Source: Microplitis mediator
Lineage: Eukaryota > Arthropoda > Insecta > Hymenoptera > Braconidae
Direction: 5' to 3'
Length of the DNA stretch: 64,000 bases
Assembly (NCBI RefSeq): GCF_029852145.1
Contig: NC_079976.1
Location: 12,819,104 to 12,883,103 of the forward strand
This document shows positions 1 to 12,300 of this stretch, piece by piece (the stretch's first letter is position 1; every line of letters starts with the position of its first letter). The notes beneath the pieces are model-generated. The model was given only the letters and a program-made list of their open reading frames with translations. It did no database searches and was not told where the DNA came from. The translations under genes and the position numbers were made by a program.

Positions 1-445
1 TAAGGGTGTTTCGAAAGCGAGTTCACAATTTTCTTAATTCAAGAAAAAATTTTTTTTAAGCGAAAACAAAATGTTATTGCGTCAAAAAATTTTTCTAGTC
101 CCAAAGCGAATTTTGTTTTCATTCTACAATGCAAAATTTTATATAATTGAGTTCTAGCAAATTCTATTCAGTAGCGATTTCGGAGTAAATATGCCGTGCA
201 AGTATGTGAATCATTATATTTCGTAATATACTTTAGATACGACTGGCCCTCGTACCTCTCCACTCAGGTTGGCCAACCCCTAAAACCAAATGTCGGGACT
301 CGACCGTAGCGACCCCGGCGCATCAGTGACTGTATTTTCCCAATTATTGACAGTTGTTGAAGAAGGAGGGCGGATCTTTTGGCGCGAGTCGAAAGTAAAT
401 ATAAATTGTAATGTGGGAGCATTCCACCCTGTTACAATTTGCTGC
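1..445. other. Upstream sequence, no gene seen
   Basis: AT-rich sequence with a GC-richer patch at about 240-345. No reading frame with recognisable protein content is visible. The first bases resemble the TAGGGTGTTTC-type ends of the 8-bp-duplication elements found elsewhere in the window, so a cut-off element may begin here; this is a weak guess. Confidence 0.4.
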
Positions 446-1062
446 TAAATTTGGAGAGACATCTGCTCGGCAAACTTGTTCTCATTTATTCTGATCTATT
501 TATAATATAAAGAATTTCAAACATGCAATATACGTCATCGTGAATTTTCATGTGATTATTTATCATTCATTTGGGTGAAAAAAAAAAAAAAAAAAAAAAA
601 ACCAATCTACAATAAACTCATAATTAATTTAGTTTAAATCCTGATAGCCAGAGTTTCTGATCAGATAGTTGGTGCATATGAGTTCTGACCAACTTGACGA
701 CAAGTTGTCGATAACTTCCAGCTTTTGTAACTGTTGACTACAAGTGTTCCGGAAATTTGGAGCCAATCTATTGTCGCAACCTGTTGACACCTTTCTGAGA
801 AACTTGTGAACAACTTTCGGTCTACTAATGTAATGACAACTTTTGCTACCAACTTTCTTAGAAAGTTGCCATCAACTTATGGAAATGCCAACTTTTGCGG
901 CCAACTTAGCGACAGGTTGCGGCAGTAGATTGTCACCAAGTTGCTGCCAACTTGGCTATCAGGGAAATTTTTCTTCCACTTCTTTATCATCAATACCCTA
1001 GTAGCACAGTTTGCTATAGCAAAAGTTTCCTAGATTTTCGACAAGCGTCCGGCAACTTTGGA
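446..1062. repeat. Composite repeat, copy 1, with CCTGATAGCC-ended MITE
   Basis: This stretch is repeated in direct orientation at about 7680-8280. It includes a run of A (580-600) and, at 640-964, a MITE of about 325 bp that starts CCTGATAGCCA and ends TGGCTATCAGGG. The MITE interior repeats short AACTTTC/CAAGTTG words on both strands, so the whole unit can fold back. A third relative lies at 38667-39002. The short open frames here are by-products of the repeat. Confidence 0.7.
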
Positions 1063-1077
1063 CTTTTCCGTTGTTAT

Positions 1078-1465
1078 ACGGTATAACACAGTTATATTAT
1101 ACATTATTTTAAAAATATACAGATAAAAAGAAGTTATTTAAATGTAACTGTTGTGTACTATTAAAGTTAATTGAACCAAAATCAATTTAAAATACGATCT
1201 AAATATAAAAAAATTAAAAGGTATGACGTTACTAAAGAATATAGGTATATTTTTTGCATTAGGGCACACCAAGTACATTCAAATAACTTTTTTTTTTATT
1301 TGTATATTTTCAAAATAATAAGTTCTTCTATCTTTACCATATCGCAGTTACTTGGTATTTTTGTTTTTTGATTTCAGTATTTTTTGTAAAAAAATTATGT
1401 TTTATGCAGTAAGGGATAAACTTTGAACGTGTACTTGGCGCGACCTTATAACAGAGAATCTGTTT
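1078..1465. repeat. AT-rich repeat shared with 8885-9412
   Basis: Bases 1078-1362 recur in direct orientation at 9134-9412, and 1225-1465 recur inverted at about 8885-9134. The second locus is therefore a palindromic version of this one. No coding content is evident and the family is unknown. Confidence 0.65.
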
Positions 1466-2299
1466 TTGGTGGTTATTACATCTTTATCTTTAAGATTTCA
1501 TAAAGCTTCATATTTAAGGTTAATAACGATATCGTTTTTTTAAATAAATAATATTTTGTATCTTTTAGAGAATGTTCGTATTGATTTTAATTATTTAAAC
1601 CATTGCATAAAATATATATTTTAATTTATAGCTTTTAAGCATTAAATATTAGTATTTAAATGCTAAGATATCTGTGAGATATATGCTAAGATAAGTTGTT
1701 AGAAATTCACTAGATGACAGCATTGTCGCTTGCTTGGTCCGTCATTTAACAAACGGTCATGTGACGGTCCTGTGACCGTCCGGTGACCAAAAAAAATGTC
1801 AATGACGGGACCCTTCGCATTTCTAGATGCAACTGATATTTGATGTTCATTTTTTTTTTTTTTATCTCGGCATCGGAAATTTCCACATGAATTTTTATAT
1901 GATACTAAAACCATTTGTCGCTTACGTATGTGATTTACAATATTTTTCTCTAGGTAATAAATTTAATGATTTGATCCACTCTAAGCAATCATCATTATTA
2001 CGAATTTTTTCAGAAATCTCAAATAAATTTCGTGGTTCTATGTTAAAATAATCACAATTACATGAATTTTTCACAATTAAAATTATTTATAATTTTGTCA
2101 TGTGAATAATATCCAAATTTTTAATTTCAATGTTAATAACAATAATGTAATACGATAATCAATAATTAATTAATTAAACTAGGTTCGAATTTTTACTTCC
2201 TGTCAAAACTTTATATTGTATTAGAATTCAAAAAAAATCAAGAACTAGATTACAGCGCCACCATACCTCAGATTTAATATTTATATTATTAGCGGTAAA
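1466..2299. other. AT-rich stretch with a small GTGACGGTC-type repeat
   Basis: Mostly featureless AT-rich DNA. Bases 1735-1812 hold a GC-richer patch built from GACGGTC/GTGACCGTC words. Similar patches occur at 40190-40290 and 40790-40890, so this is probably a remnant of the same unclassified repeat. No gene is seen. Confidence 0.45.
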
Positions 2300-2600
2300 A
2301 TTAAAAAAAAAACTTATACAGTATTATTTTCACTGACGAAACAATACTCTGAATAATCAGCGCTATACTATCACAAGTAAATTAATTATTTATTATTATT
2401 ATAAACACAACAATATTGTGAAAAATCAGTGCTATACTACCATGATGATACCCAAAACGATAACAAAAGCCTGCAATACTAATAATAATTATATTAATAA
2501 TAAATAAATAACAATAATAATTAATTAATTGTTGTGCTTATAATAATAATAAATAATTAATTTATTCGTGATAGTATAGTGCTGATTTTCTATTATCGTT
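2300..2600. repeat. Imperfect palindrome of AT-rich repeats
   Basis: A segment starting near 2362 (CTATACTATCACAAGTAAAT) reappears inverted at about 2528-2588. An inner pair of words, ATGATACCCAAAACGATAAC and its reverse complement, sits at about 2442 and 2598. The order suggests a rearranged foldback element. No terminal duplication was identified. Confidence 0.55.
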
Positions 2601-3123
2601 TTGGGTATCATCGTGAAAAAATCATATGTTCTTTTGTTATTTGGCCCATAAGAAATAAAAATTAACCAAATTATAGTCAATAAAAAAAATTTAACAAAAT
2701 TATTAGAAAATAATTATAAAAAAAAAAAAAAAATAAAAATAAAAATTTTTTTTTCTCTCGATTTTGAGTATCGCCGGTGAAAAAATCATATGATCCCGTT
2801 ATTTGCCCTAGAAGGAAGGTCTTTCAGAAATTAGATCAAAATCGGCGGGGGGACCTAATCGGAAGAATAGCCGTTTTGGTAAATTTCAAAAAATTAAAAT
2901 TTTCCCGCGCACAAAAACATCTCGATGCATTAAAAATAAATATCGATAGCAGATAAATCGACGGTAAATTAAATTTTCCTCGTGTGTGTTGTGTATCTCT
3001 TTCGAGAACAAGAACGAGGTTGAAATCGAGAATTCTAGAGTTGATAAGTGTCAAAAATTTTTGTAGTTTAAAATTATTATTAAAATAAGACTTATATTAT
3101 TTATTTAGTTCAATAAAACAATA
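2601..3123 (+). promoter_or_regulatory. Upstream flank and probable 5' UTR of cyclin K
   Basis: This is the sequence directly upstream of the cyclin K start codon. It has poly-A and poly-T tracts (2717-2755) and a less AT-rich segment (2945-3060) that may contain the transcription start. An in-frame TAG at 3106-3108 means the ATG at 3124 is the first in its frame. No TATA box or initiator can be assigned with confidence; the promoter call rests on position only. Confidence 0.35.
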
Positions 3124-3342
3124 ATGCCGTGTTGGTATTACGACAAAAAGGAATTAAGACACACACCATCAATTCAAGATTCGATAGACTATGAAACAGA
3201 ATGTAGATACAGGAAAGAAGGTGCTAGATTTATTATTGACACTGGATCAAAAATGGATTTAGGTTATAATACAATGGCAACTGGTGTTGTTTATTTTCAT
3301 CGCTTTTACATGTTTCATTCATTCAAACAATTTCCTCGCTAT
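3124..3342 (+). CDS. CycK: Cyclin K coding exon 1
   Basis: It encodes residues 1-73: the N terminus and the first helices of cyclin fold 1, ending at KQFPRY. The donor is GTAAGT directly after the TAT codon, in phase 0. Confidence 0.95.
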
Positions 3343-6300
3343 GTAAGTGCTTTAATTAACTAACCAATTCTTTTATTAATCGGCCTACACAAAAAACTTG
3401 ATAATGTTAATTCATAATTTATTCACAACTACCAATTTCAGATGACCTATGATTAATCATTATCATTATCTAGTGTTTATTATTTTTTTAAATAGGTAAC
3501 AGCATGTTGCTGTTTATTTCTAGCGGGTAAAGTTGAGGAAACACCAAAAAAATGTAAAGATATTATTAAAACAGCAAAAACTTTGCTAACTGATCAAAAG
3601 TTCGCTACATTTGGTGAAGATCCAAAGGTATTATTTTATAACAATTTTTTTCAATTCCAAACATATATATATATATATATATATATGTATTTATAGTTTT
3701 TATTATTATTTTAGGAAGAAGTTATGACACTTGAAAGAATTTTATTACAAACAATAAAATTTGATTTACAAGTTGAACATCCTTACAGTTATTTATTAAA
3801 ATACGCAAAGTGCTTAAAAGGTAATTCATTTCTAATTTTAATTATTATGTTTCTTGATAACAAGTATTCGATGGTCGTCAGAAATATAAGAAACCAAGAC
3901 ATTGAGGTAGATTATATAAATTAATCTGGCTACTGTGTTTGTCTTCATGGTGGATTTATCATGTAATTTTGTCATAATATTTTCTAATTAGTCAAGTAGG
4001 TTCAAAAAATATAATTTGTTTAAAAGTTTACATATATGTATACTGAGAAAAATTATTAATTTAAAAAATAGACATTTGTGTGCTGATAATTATTTTAGTG
4101 GAAATTTGCAATGAATTGAAATCAAGCATTTTTTTTAATTTAAAAATTAATTTCTTCGAGTTGAAAATCGAATAATTTATAGATATTTAAATAAAAAAAA
4201 ATTAATTATCTTTTGTGTGAGGATTTCACAAAATTAATATGAAGTTTTTTGAAAGTATATAGGAATTTGTGCAATTATATATATTTTTTTTATTAAATTT
4301 TGTGTCATTCTTTTTGTTTTTTCTTTAATTTAGAGTAATTTTATTTTTTTTTATTTTAATTTTGATTTTTTTAAATTAAAAAGTGCCTATCTTAACCGCT
4401 TATGTTATAAAAAATCGGTCTATCGGTTGACCCTGTGGGCCAGCCCTAAAACTTCCCCCTATTTTCGAGCTCAAGGAGCTCGGAACTCGAGTCTGTATGA
4501 ATTTCCTCGAAACTCATAAATTATATTAAAATTGTTCGAATTATTAATCAAAAACTGTTAAAATTAGTGTGCATTGAAGTTTGACGATAAATATCTTTTA
4601 AACGGTTAATTTAATCGACTAATCATAAGAGACGATTTTTGTAGAGCAGTGAATTTCCTATGAAGACATGAGGTGCGCGTATCATAATAATTTTTTTTTG
4701 ACGAGTTATAAAATTCATAAGAAAAAAGAAATCTGCCTGAAAATAATCAAACTTCAACCTTTAATAACTTTTGAACGGTGAGGTTTACAAAAAAATTGTA
4801 AGAAACTTTTTTTGTAGAGAATTCAATTTCCTATAAATACATGAGATGAAATATATTTTCCAAACAGTAAATACCGAGATATGAATTTTTCTTTCTAATA
4901 ATAAGGAAAAAATAAAAAACTTAGAAGCGGAGGACTTTCCTATTAAAATTAAGAGCTCATACTTGAAGAGAATTTTTTTGAGGTGTCTACCTACCTATTT
5001 TTCAGAGTATAAAATGAATGAAAAAATAGTCGATTTTTTTGGCCCACCCTAATACATACATACACTCGAACATCATCTTGAAATTAGTCAGAATAGCATC
5101 CTAGAACTTTAAAGCGTCAAAATCTCTCTCAGAAATTCGATTTTCGAAAATCAGACCGAAACCAGTAACTTCCCGAATTTTTGAAAATTTTCAATTTTCT
5201 TAGCGGGAAGTTAAAAATGCATCTCAACTAAAATGTAAATATATGTAATATTAAGATCTTTCGAAAAAAAAATATTTCTTTTTCCTCAAGTTTATGGTCT
5301 TAACCCTTCGTCCTTCGCGATATGATCGCAGCGACGCAATATTGATTAAAAGATATTTAAAAAGAAAACGAATTTTCTAGTCTTTTGAATTTCATGAGTT
5401 CTTCTACTAAAGTTTTTAGTATCTAACGAATGAATGATAATTATTTCTTCGATATTTTAAATATTAAAAAATGGCTGTTTTCAATACGTAGGATTAAAAC
5501 GAGGGTTTGCGGTATGCTTGTATTGGCGACACAAGTTTTGGGTCATGACGCGCATTCTCAACGAGAACGAGTACATATACATTAGAGTGCTTTTTATTTT
5601 TCGAACATTTTTTTTTTTCTTAGCCTATATGAAAATTTTATTGTAGACGACAAAAAAAAATTTCCGAAAAATTTTAGCTTTTAATTTTAATTTTAAGAGG
5701 TTGCGATCTATTTTTAAAGTTTTCCCATTTAAAAAGCATTGGAACGATATCACATTTTTTCTTTTCAATTCTTACCCAGGCAGTTTTTGAGCAATCGACT
5801 AGTTTTTGGGCTCGTTTTATAGAGCCCGTAGTCCTCTTTAAAATTGCTGTTAGTGATATAGATGCATTTACAACGGTTCAAAAGTTATGAGACTTCAAAC
5901 TTCAGAAATTTTTATTTTCCCCAAAAAATCATAATTAATGGCTAATATTATTCCAGCTATTAATTTTCTAGAAAAAACGTCATACAACTTTTTTAGTGTG
6001 TTAAATACTCTATAAGAAATACCTAAAACTATTCAATATTGTTAACGTCATTGTTTATTTTTGTTAACTTTTCTCTTTTAAAGGGTTCTAGAATTATTTA
6101 ATTTTAATTTTATTTTCGTGACAAATTGAACTTTTGTACTTATCCTTTTTTTTTTTTGGTATAAAATTAATCGAGCTTGATCAATTTTTATGTAGTTCTA
6201 TTATTTAATGTATCGATCGAAGCGCCGATTGTTTTCGACGGTCTAAAATCTCAGTCTTTATGACTTAAATTGAATTACTTTCGTTTCAAGTCACAAATCT

Positions 6301-9300
6301 ATTAGTTTTTTAATTTTATTTTATCCAGAGACATGGCAGTGTCTCGCGCCAGTACACGTTCAAACACACGTATGTGTGTGAGTGTGTAGCGCGAGCCTGC
6401 CGTGTCTCTATTCTGTAGACAGACCTCGTTTTAACAGCTTCAAATTTTCAATTGCCATAAAATATTTATCTAAGCCATAAATAACTTTCAAAAGTATAAA
6501 TTATTTTATATTTTATTCATTTTTTACTAAATTAGTTCTTTTTTTAACAATTAGTGGTTAATAAACAATAATATACTCTATAGTCGTCCCGATGAAAGCT
6601 TGGGATTTTTTTCCCACCAGTTTTTTCTCCTACCACCATGATATTTGAATGTGCGCATGTGCAAAGCTACCAAAACCAATATTTAAAGGGTGGGGGAAGA
6701 AACCGTGGTGGGAAAAAAATCCCAAGCTTTCATCGGGGCAACTATATTGAAATATGCTTGCCCACGGTTTGAGATCCTACGAATTTTTTTACATAATTGT
6801 CCATTTTTAGACATTTGTCATGGTGGTAGCACTGCTCTCATATATTATATGAGATATCGAGTATTATATTATAGTAGTATACATGCCAAAGCAGATTCAA
6901 AATTATTTTGTATATATTTGGAAGCAATCATTAAGTTGAAACATTAGTAACTTGAAAATATAATATACATAATGGGTTACTTTGATTGAACTAACCCTGA
7001 TAGCCATTTTATTGTCAAATTAGAAATTTAACTTCCCTAATAGCCACTTTAGCGTGGAGTTGACAGTAATTTGACAGTTGAAATTACCTGAAATTTGCAG
7101 CCCGAATTCGCCGACAATCTGACAGCAAAAGTGGAAAGGAAAATGTGCGGTTAATTTTTTCTCAATTTAGAGGCAACTTTTTTTACTAGAAAAAAAGTTG
7201 GAAATGTTCATTCTTACCATTACAGAAGGTAAACAAATTGATAAATAAAAGTGTCTACAATTTGACGGTAAAAAAATACCTTACAATTTTTCAAGTCAAA
7301 TTAACAATAAATTGACATAAAATTTGCCTGAAAATTGACGACAACTTATTTCTAGTCAACCTTTGAAGTGAATTTGCATTCTAATTCGGGTAGTAAATTT
7401 ACCTCAAATTGTATAGCAAGTTGTATACAAATTGTCGTCAAAAACAGAAAAGCCTAAAGTTGACGGACATTTGACGAAAAATTTTGTAAAGTAAACCTCT
7501 GCTAAGCAAACTGTGCTATTAGGGTTTGTTAAAATTGACTACCAGGATCGGACAGAAAATTACTAGCAAAAGTTGAACAAGCAACTTTTGCGGGCAGCTT
7601 TCTGTTAATTTGTACAGTATGTTGCACTTGAATTGCAGTCACAGACCTGAACAGCAGAAGTTGATGTATATTTGCTGTTAAATTAGAAGAGACATCTGTT
7701 CGGCAAACTTGATCTCATTTATTCTGATCTATTTATAATGTAAAGAATGTCAAGCATGCAATATATGTCATCCTGAATTGTCATTCGAATATTTATCATT
7801 CTCTTGGGTAAAAAAAAAAAAAATACCAACCTACAATAAACTCATAATTAATTTTGTTTAAATCCTGATAGCCAGAGTTTCTGATCAGATAGTTGGTGTA
7901 TATAGAGTTCTGACCAACTTAACGACAAGTTGTCGACAACTTTCAGCTTTTGTAACTGTTGACTACAAGTTTCCCGAAAATTTGGAGCCAATCTATTGTC
8001 GCAACCTGTCGACAACTTTCTGAGAAACTCGTAGACAACTGCCTGTCCACTAATGTAATGACAACTTTTGCTACCAACTTTCTCAGAAAGTTGCCATCAA
8101 CTTATGGAAATGCCAACTTTTGCGGCCAACTTGGCGACAGGTTGCGGCAGTAGATTGTCGCCAAGTTGCTGCCAACTTGGCTATCAGAGAAATTTTTCTT
8201 CCAATTATTTACCATCAATACCCTAATAGCATAGTTTGCTATAGCAAAAGTTTACTTTACAAAAGTTTCCTTAAATTTTTCGACCAACGACCGGCAACTT
8301 CGGATTTTTCCGTTTTTGAAGACAATTTGTATGCAACTTGCTATACAATTTGTCGTAAATTTACTGCCCGAATCAGAATGCAAATTCACGTCAAAAGTTG
8401 ACTAAAGAAAAGTTTTCATCCATTTTCAGGCAAATTTTCATTTATCAATTTATTGTTAATTAGACTTAAAAAATTGTAAAGTACTTTTTTACCATCAAAT
8501 CGTAGACAATTTTATGTATCAATTTGCTTTCCTTCTGTAATGGTGAGAATAAACATTACTGACTTTTTTTCTAGTAAAAAAGTTCCTTTAAATTGAGGAA
8601 AAAATAACCGCAAATTTTTCTTTCCAACTTTTGCTGTCAAATTGTCGGCGGATTCGGGGAGCAAATTTCGGGTAATTTCAACCTCAAATTTTTCATTCTG
8701 AAAGAAATGAAAAATCTAGTAATTTTATAACCATGATAAAAAAAATTTCAGCATGCATAAAAATAGACGATTTACATGTTCAATCAGTACGGTGGCCTTC
8801 TAATCCAAAAAATACTTATGTACTTTTTTTAGAAAAAAAATAAAACGATTTTTAATCCTACAAAAATGACATCAAATCCCACCAAAAACAGATTCTCTGT
8901 CATAAGGTCGCACCAAGTACACGTTCAACATTTATCCCATACTACATAAAACATAATTTTTTTACAAAAAATACTGAAATCAAAAAACAAAAATACCAAG
9001 TAACTGGGATATTGTAAAGATAAAAAAATTTATTATTTTGAAAATATAGAAATAAAAAAAAAGTTATTTGAATGTACTTGGTGTGCGCTATTACGGACAA
9101 TCGATTCAAAATATTATCTAAATATTGAACATTTCTAAGGTATAACACAGTTATTTTATACATTATTTTGAAAATATACAGATAAAAAGAAATTATTTAA
9201 ATGTAATTGTTGTGTGCTATTAAAGTCTATTAAACCAAAATCAAAATACGATCTAAATATAAAAAAATTACAAGGTATGACGTCACTAAAAAATTTATAT

Positions 9301-12300
9301 TTTTTGCGTTAGCGCATACCAACTACATTCAAATGACTTTTTTTTTATTTCTATATTTTCAAAATAATAAATTTTTTTATCTTTACATTATCCCAGTTAC
9401 TTGGTATTTTTAACTTCCCGCTAAGAAAATCGACGATTTTCGAAAAATTCGAGAAGTTATTGGTTTCACCCCTATTCTCGAAAATCGAGTTTTCATCAGA
9501 TGTCGACGTTTTGAGGTCCTAGGAAGCTATTCTGACTATTTTCAGAATGATGTCCGAGTGTGTGTATGTGTGTGAACTCTTTGTAACTTTTAACTAATGA
9601 ACCGATTTGGATATTTAAGGCGGCAATCAAAAGAGCTTGTTGGCCCTCAACTTTTCTAAAAATTTCAGATCATTTGATCATGTTGACTCGAAAATATTGG
9701 CGAATTACAAAAAAAAAAATTTTTGTTTTTTAGTTTTTGATTGATTTCTCAGAAACGACTTAAACGATCGACTTCAAAATCTATTCAGCTCTAGAACTGT
9801 ATAAGCCGCGTCGAATGCGACCTCAACCATCAAAATCGGTTAATTCGTTCGGGAGATATCGTGGGAAAAAGAAATGCTAAAAACGGTTTTTTTCGAAATT
9901 AATGGCATACAAAAGTATTTTCGAGCTCGAAAATATATTCGCAGTAATGTTTTTAAGCTCTTTGAGCTCGAAAACAGCGGGAAGTTTAGGGGCTGGCCCA
10001 CAGGGTCAACCAATCGACCGATTTTTTTTTTAGTTTTTCTCGAATATTTTGGAAGCTATTTTGACTATTTACGGATGATCGCGCGCACGCTCGTGTGTGT
10101 GTGTGTGTATGTGCGTAAACTAATGTTTGTCCTACAATATCTTTGGAACGAATTACCAAATTTGAATGTAATTTGCGGCAATCGAAAGGGCTTATCAAGA
10201 CTTGAATCTGATTAGACTTTGTAATCGATTGGTGGAGTAGTTTACGAGTTATACGTGTTATGTCCGCCGCTTAATTTTAATAGTTTATTCGGGATTTCTC
10301 CCTTTGGTAGCGATAGTAATTTTCGACAAGCGGATTGGAGGGTGCGGACAACAATAAAGAATAAGAGGTAGAATTTAACTTCCTATACTTTATTATTTAT
10401 AGTGGATCTTTTCGAATACTAAGAACCCAAACGTCTCCGAAGAGACTGGTGCTCTTGTTTAAGCCAAAAGTATTTTATGAATGATAGGAAAATAGTTCTT
10501 TCACCTACCTTTCGATGTCAATTCTTCTAGTGCGGCAGCTATTATCCCTCCAGAACTAAACAGCTCACTCGACCTTCCTGTAGGGTTGGTAGCATAAGTG
10601 CGGGTGGGTTGGTCGGATGATATCTAATGTACTACTTTCGAATGAAAACCGCAAGGTTGGAGTGATGAACTTGATCTTTATTAAGTTTTTCAAATTACAA
10701 CGTTTTAACTGAACGTCACTTGTTCACTCTAGTTTTTCACAACTTTTATATAATTTATTTTATAAGATTATTTATCTTATCAGATATTTTAAACAGATTT
10801 TTATTTATAAAATGCGTCCTTTTTCACACCCAAAAGAGGTTTTATGCGCAGAAACTCGGCACGAAGTGAGATCACAAATTCACTTGATTTGTGTCACAAT
10901 TCACTCGAACCGGATAGATCTTCGAGATCTTTCAATTGCAATTAAGAACTATACTCTACACGATAGTTGACTATCAGCCGAGTATCTAACTCAATTGGCA
11001 ATTTAATTTATTAATAATGACCGTAAATGAATAAATTAATATCCTACACGAACTTAATCAGCCGGATACCTAGATCGATTTACGGTTTAATTGATTTGAA
11101 TTTTTGTAAATGAATAAATTAATATCCTACACGAAATTAATCAGCCGGATACCTAGATCGATTTACAATTTATTTAAAGTGAATTTTGGAAAACCGCAAC
11201 TGATAAAATAATATCCTACACGAAATTAATCAGCCGGATACCTAAATCAGCGACGATTGCTTATTGCCAGGTCGGAAGATTTCTGCAATAAGATTACGGG
11301 CTATCGACGCCGTTTACGCGGACCAAGAAGCTTAAATAAAACTGAGGCCCTGAGCCATGGTGCTCAGGTTTTTTATAAACTTTGCTTTGGCGATTGATGG
11401 GGAAATTTCAATTATCGTCATTGGTGGAAAGTGACGACAGTTTATTGTTTATTCGTTAAACTTATTGCAGTTGTCTTCCCACTGTTCTTTGCCGCATAAA
11501 AAGGTAAAAAAGCTGACGCTACGTTTTCGCGCGCTTTGCAAAGAGGAGTTCAGAAATAATTATTTTAAATAATTATTAAAGAAAAAAAAAAAATTATTTG
11601 GACATAACATACGAAAAATGAAAATTAGAGTATTTTTTTTTAAGGATTTTTTCGTTTAACTCGTAAATCGCTCGACCGACTTGGTCTAAAATTTAATCAA
11701 AAACATGACAAAAATTACATTCTTTCAGCGCAGTGGATTTTTTTTTTATCCAAGCATTTTTTTTAACTTAAGCCCTGATTAAAAAAAGTGATTTAAACCG
11801 ATTTGCAATGTTAAATGCCCATAAGAAAAGGGATTCAAAAGTATTCAAGGTATTAAAAAGCATTAAAAAGTATTTAAAATTTTTTATTTCGAATTGTTTT
11901 AAATCGCTTTTTTTAATCAGGGAGAACTCAAAAATTTACGAATAATAACGTTTTTGAGCTCTAGAGATACAGCGGGAAATTTTGAGGTTGGCCTACAGGG
12001 TCACCCGTTTTTCAGTTTTTGATTATAACATGAGCGAGTAAGGGGTGCACTTAGTAATTTTCCAACTTTCTATTATCAATATTTAACATAATAAATTAAT
12101 TGTAATGTCAATATGCTTCTCACATTGTCAAGAATTTGAATTTTGATCTTATTTACATTTTTTTTTAAGGTGATAAAAGTAAATTACAAAAAATGGTACA
12201 AATGGCATGGACATTTGTCAATGATAGGTAAAGTATTCATTTAAATATAACATCCCTGATTAAGAAATCTAATTTGAAATGATTTGAAAAATATAAATTA

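Larger units (their letters stand above)
9413..12010 (+). repeat. Two R1 copies head to tail, the second interrupted
   Basis: The first copy is complete: AACTTCCCGCTAAGAAAAT at 9413 through GCGGGAAGTTTAGGGGCTGG near 9980 to about 10020. The second starts at once, breaks at 10255 for a solo LTR, resumes at 11610 and ends with GCGGGAAATTTTGAGG and CAGGGTCA near 12000. A 150-bp MITE also lies within its second part. A 113-residue open frame at 9874 is not conserved between copies and is not called as a gene. Confidence 0.7.

Noticed and set aside
9874..10215. A 113-residue frame within R1
   Set aside because: Other R1 copies do not keep the frame, so it is chance.
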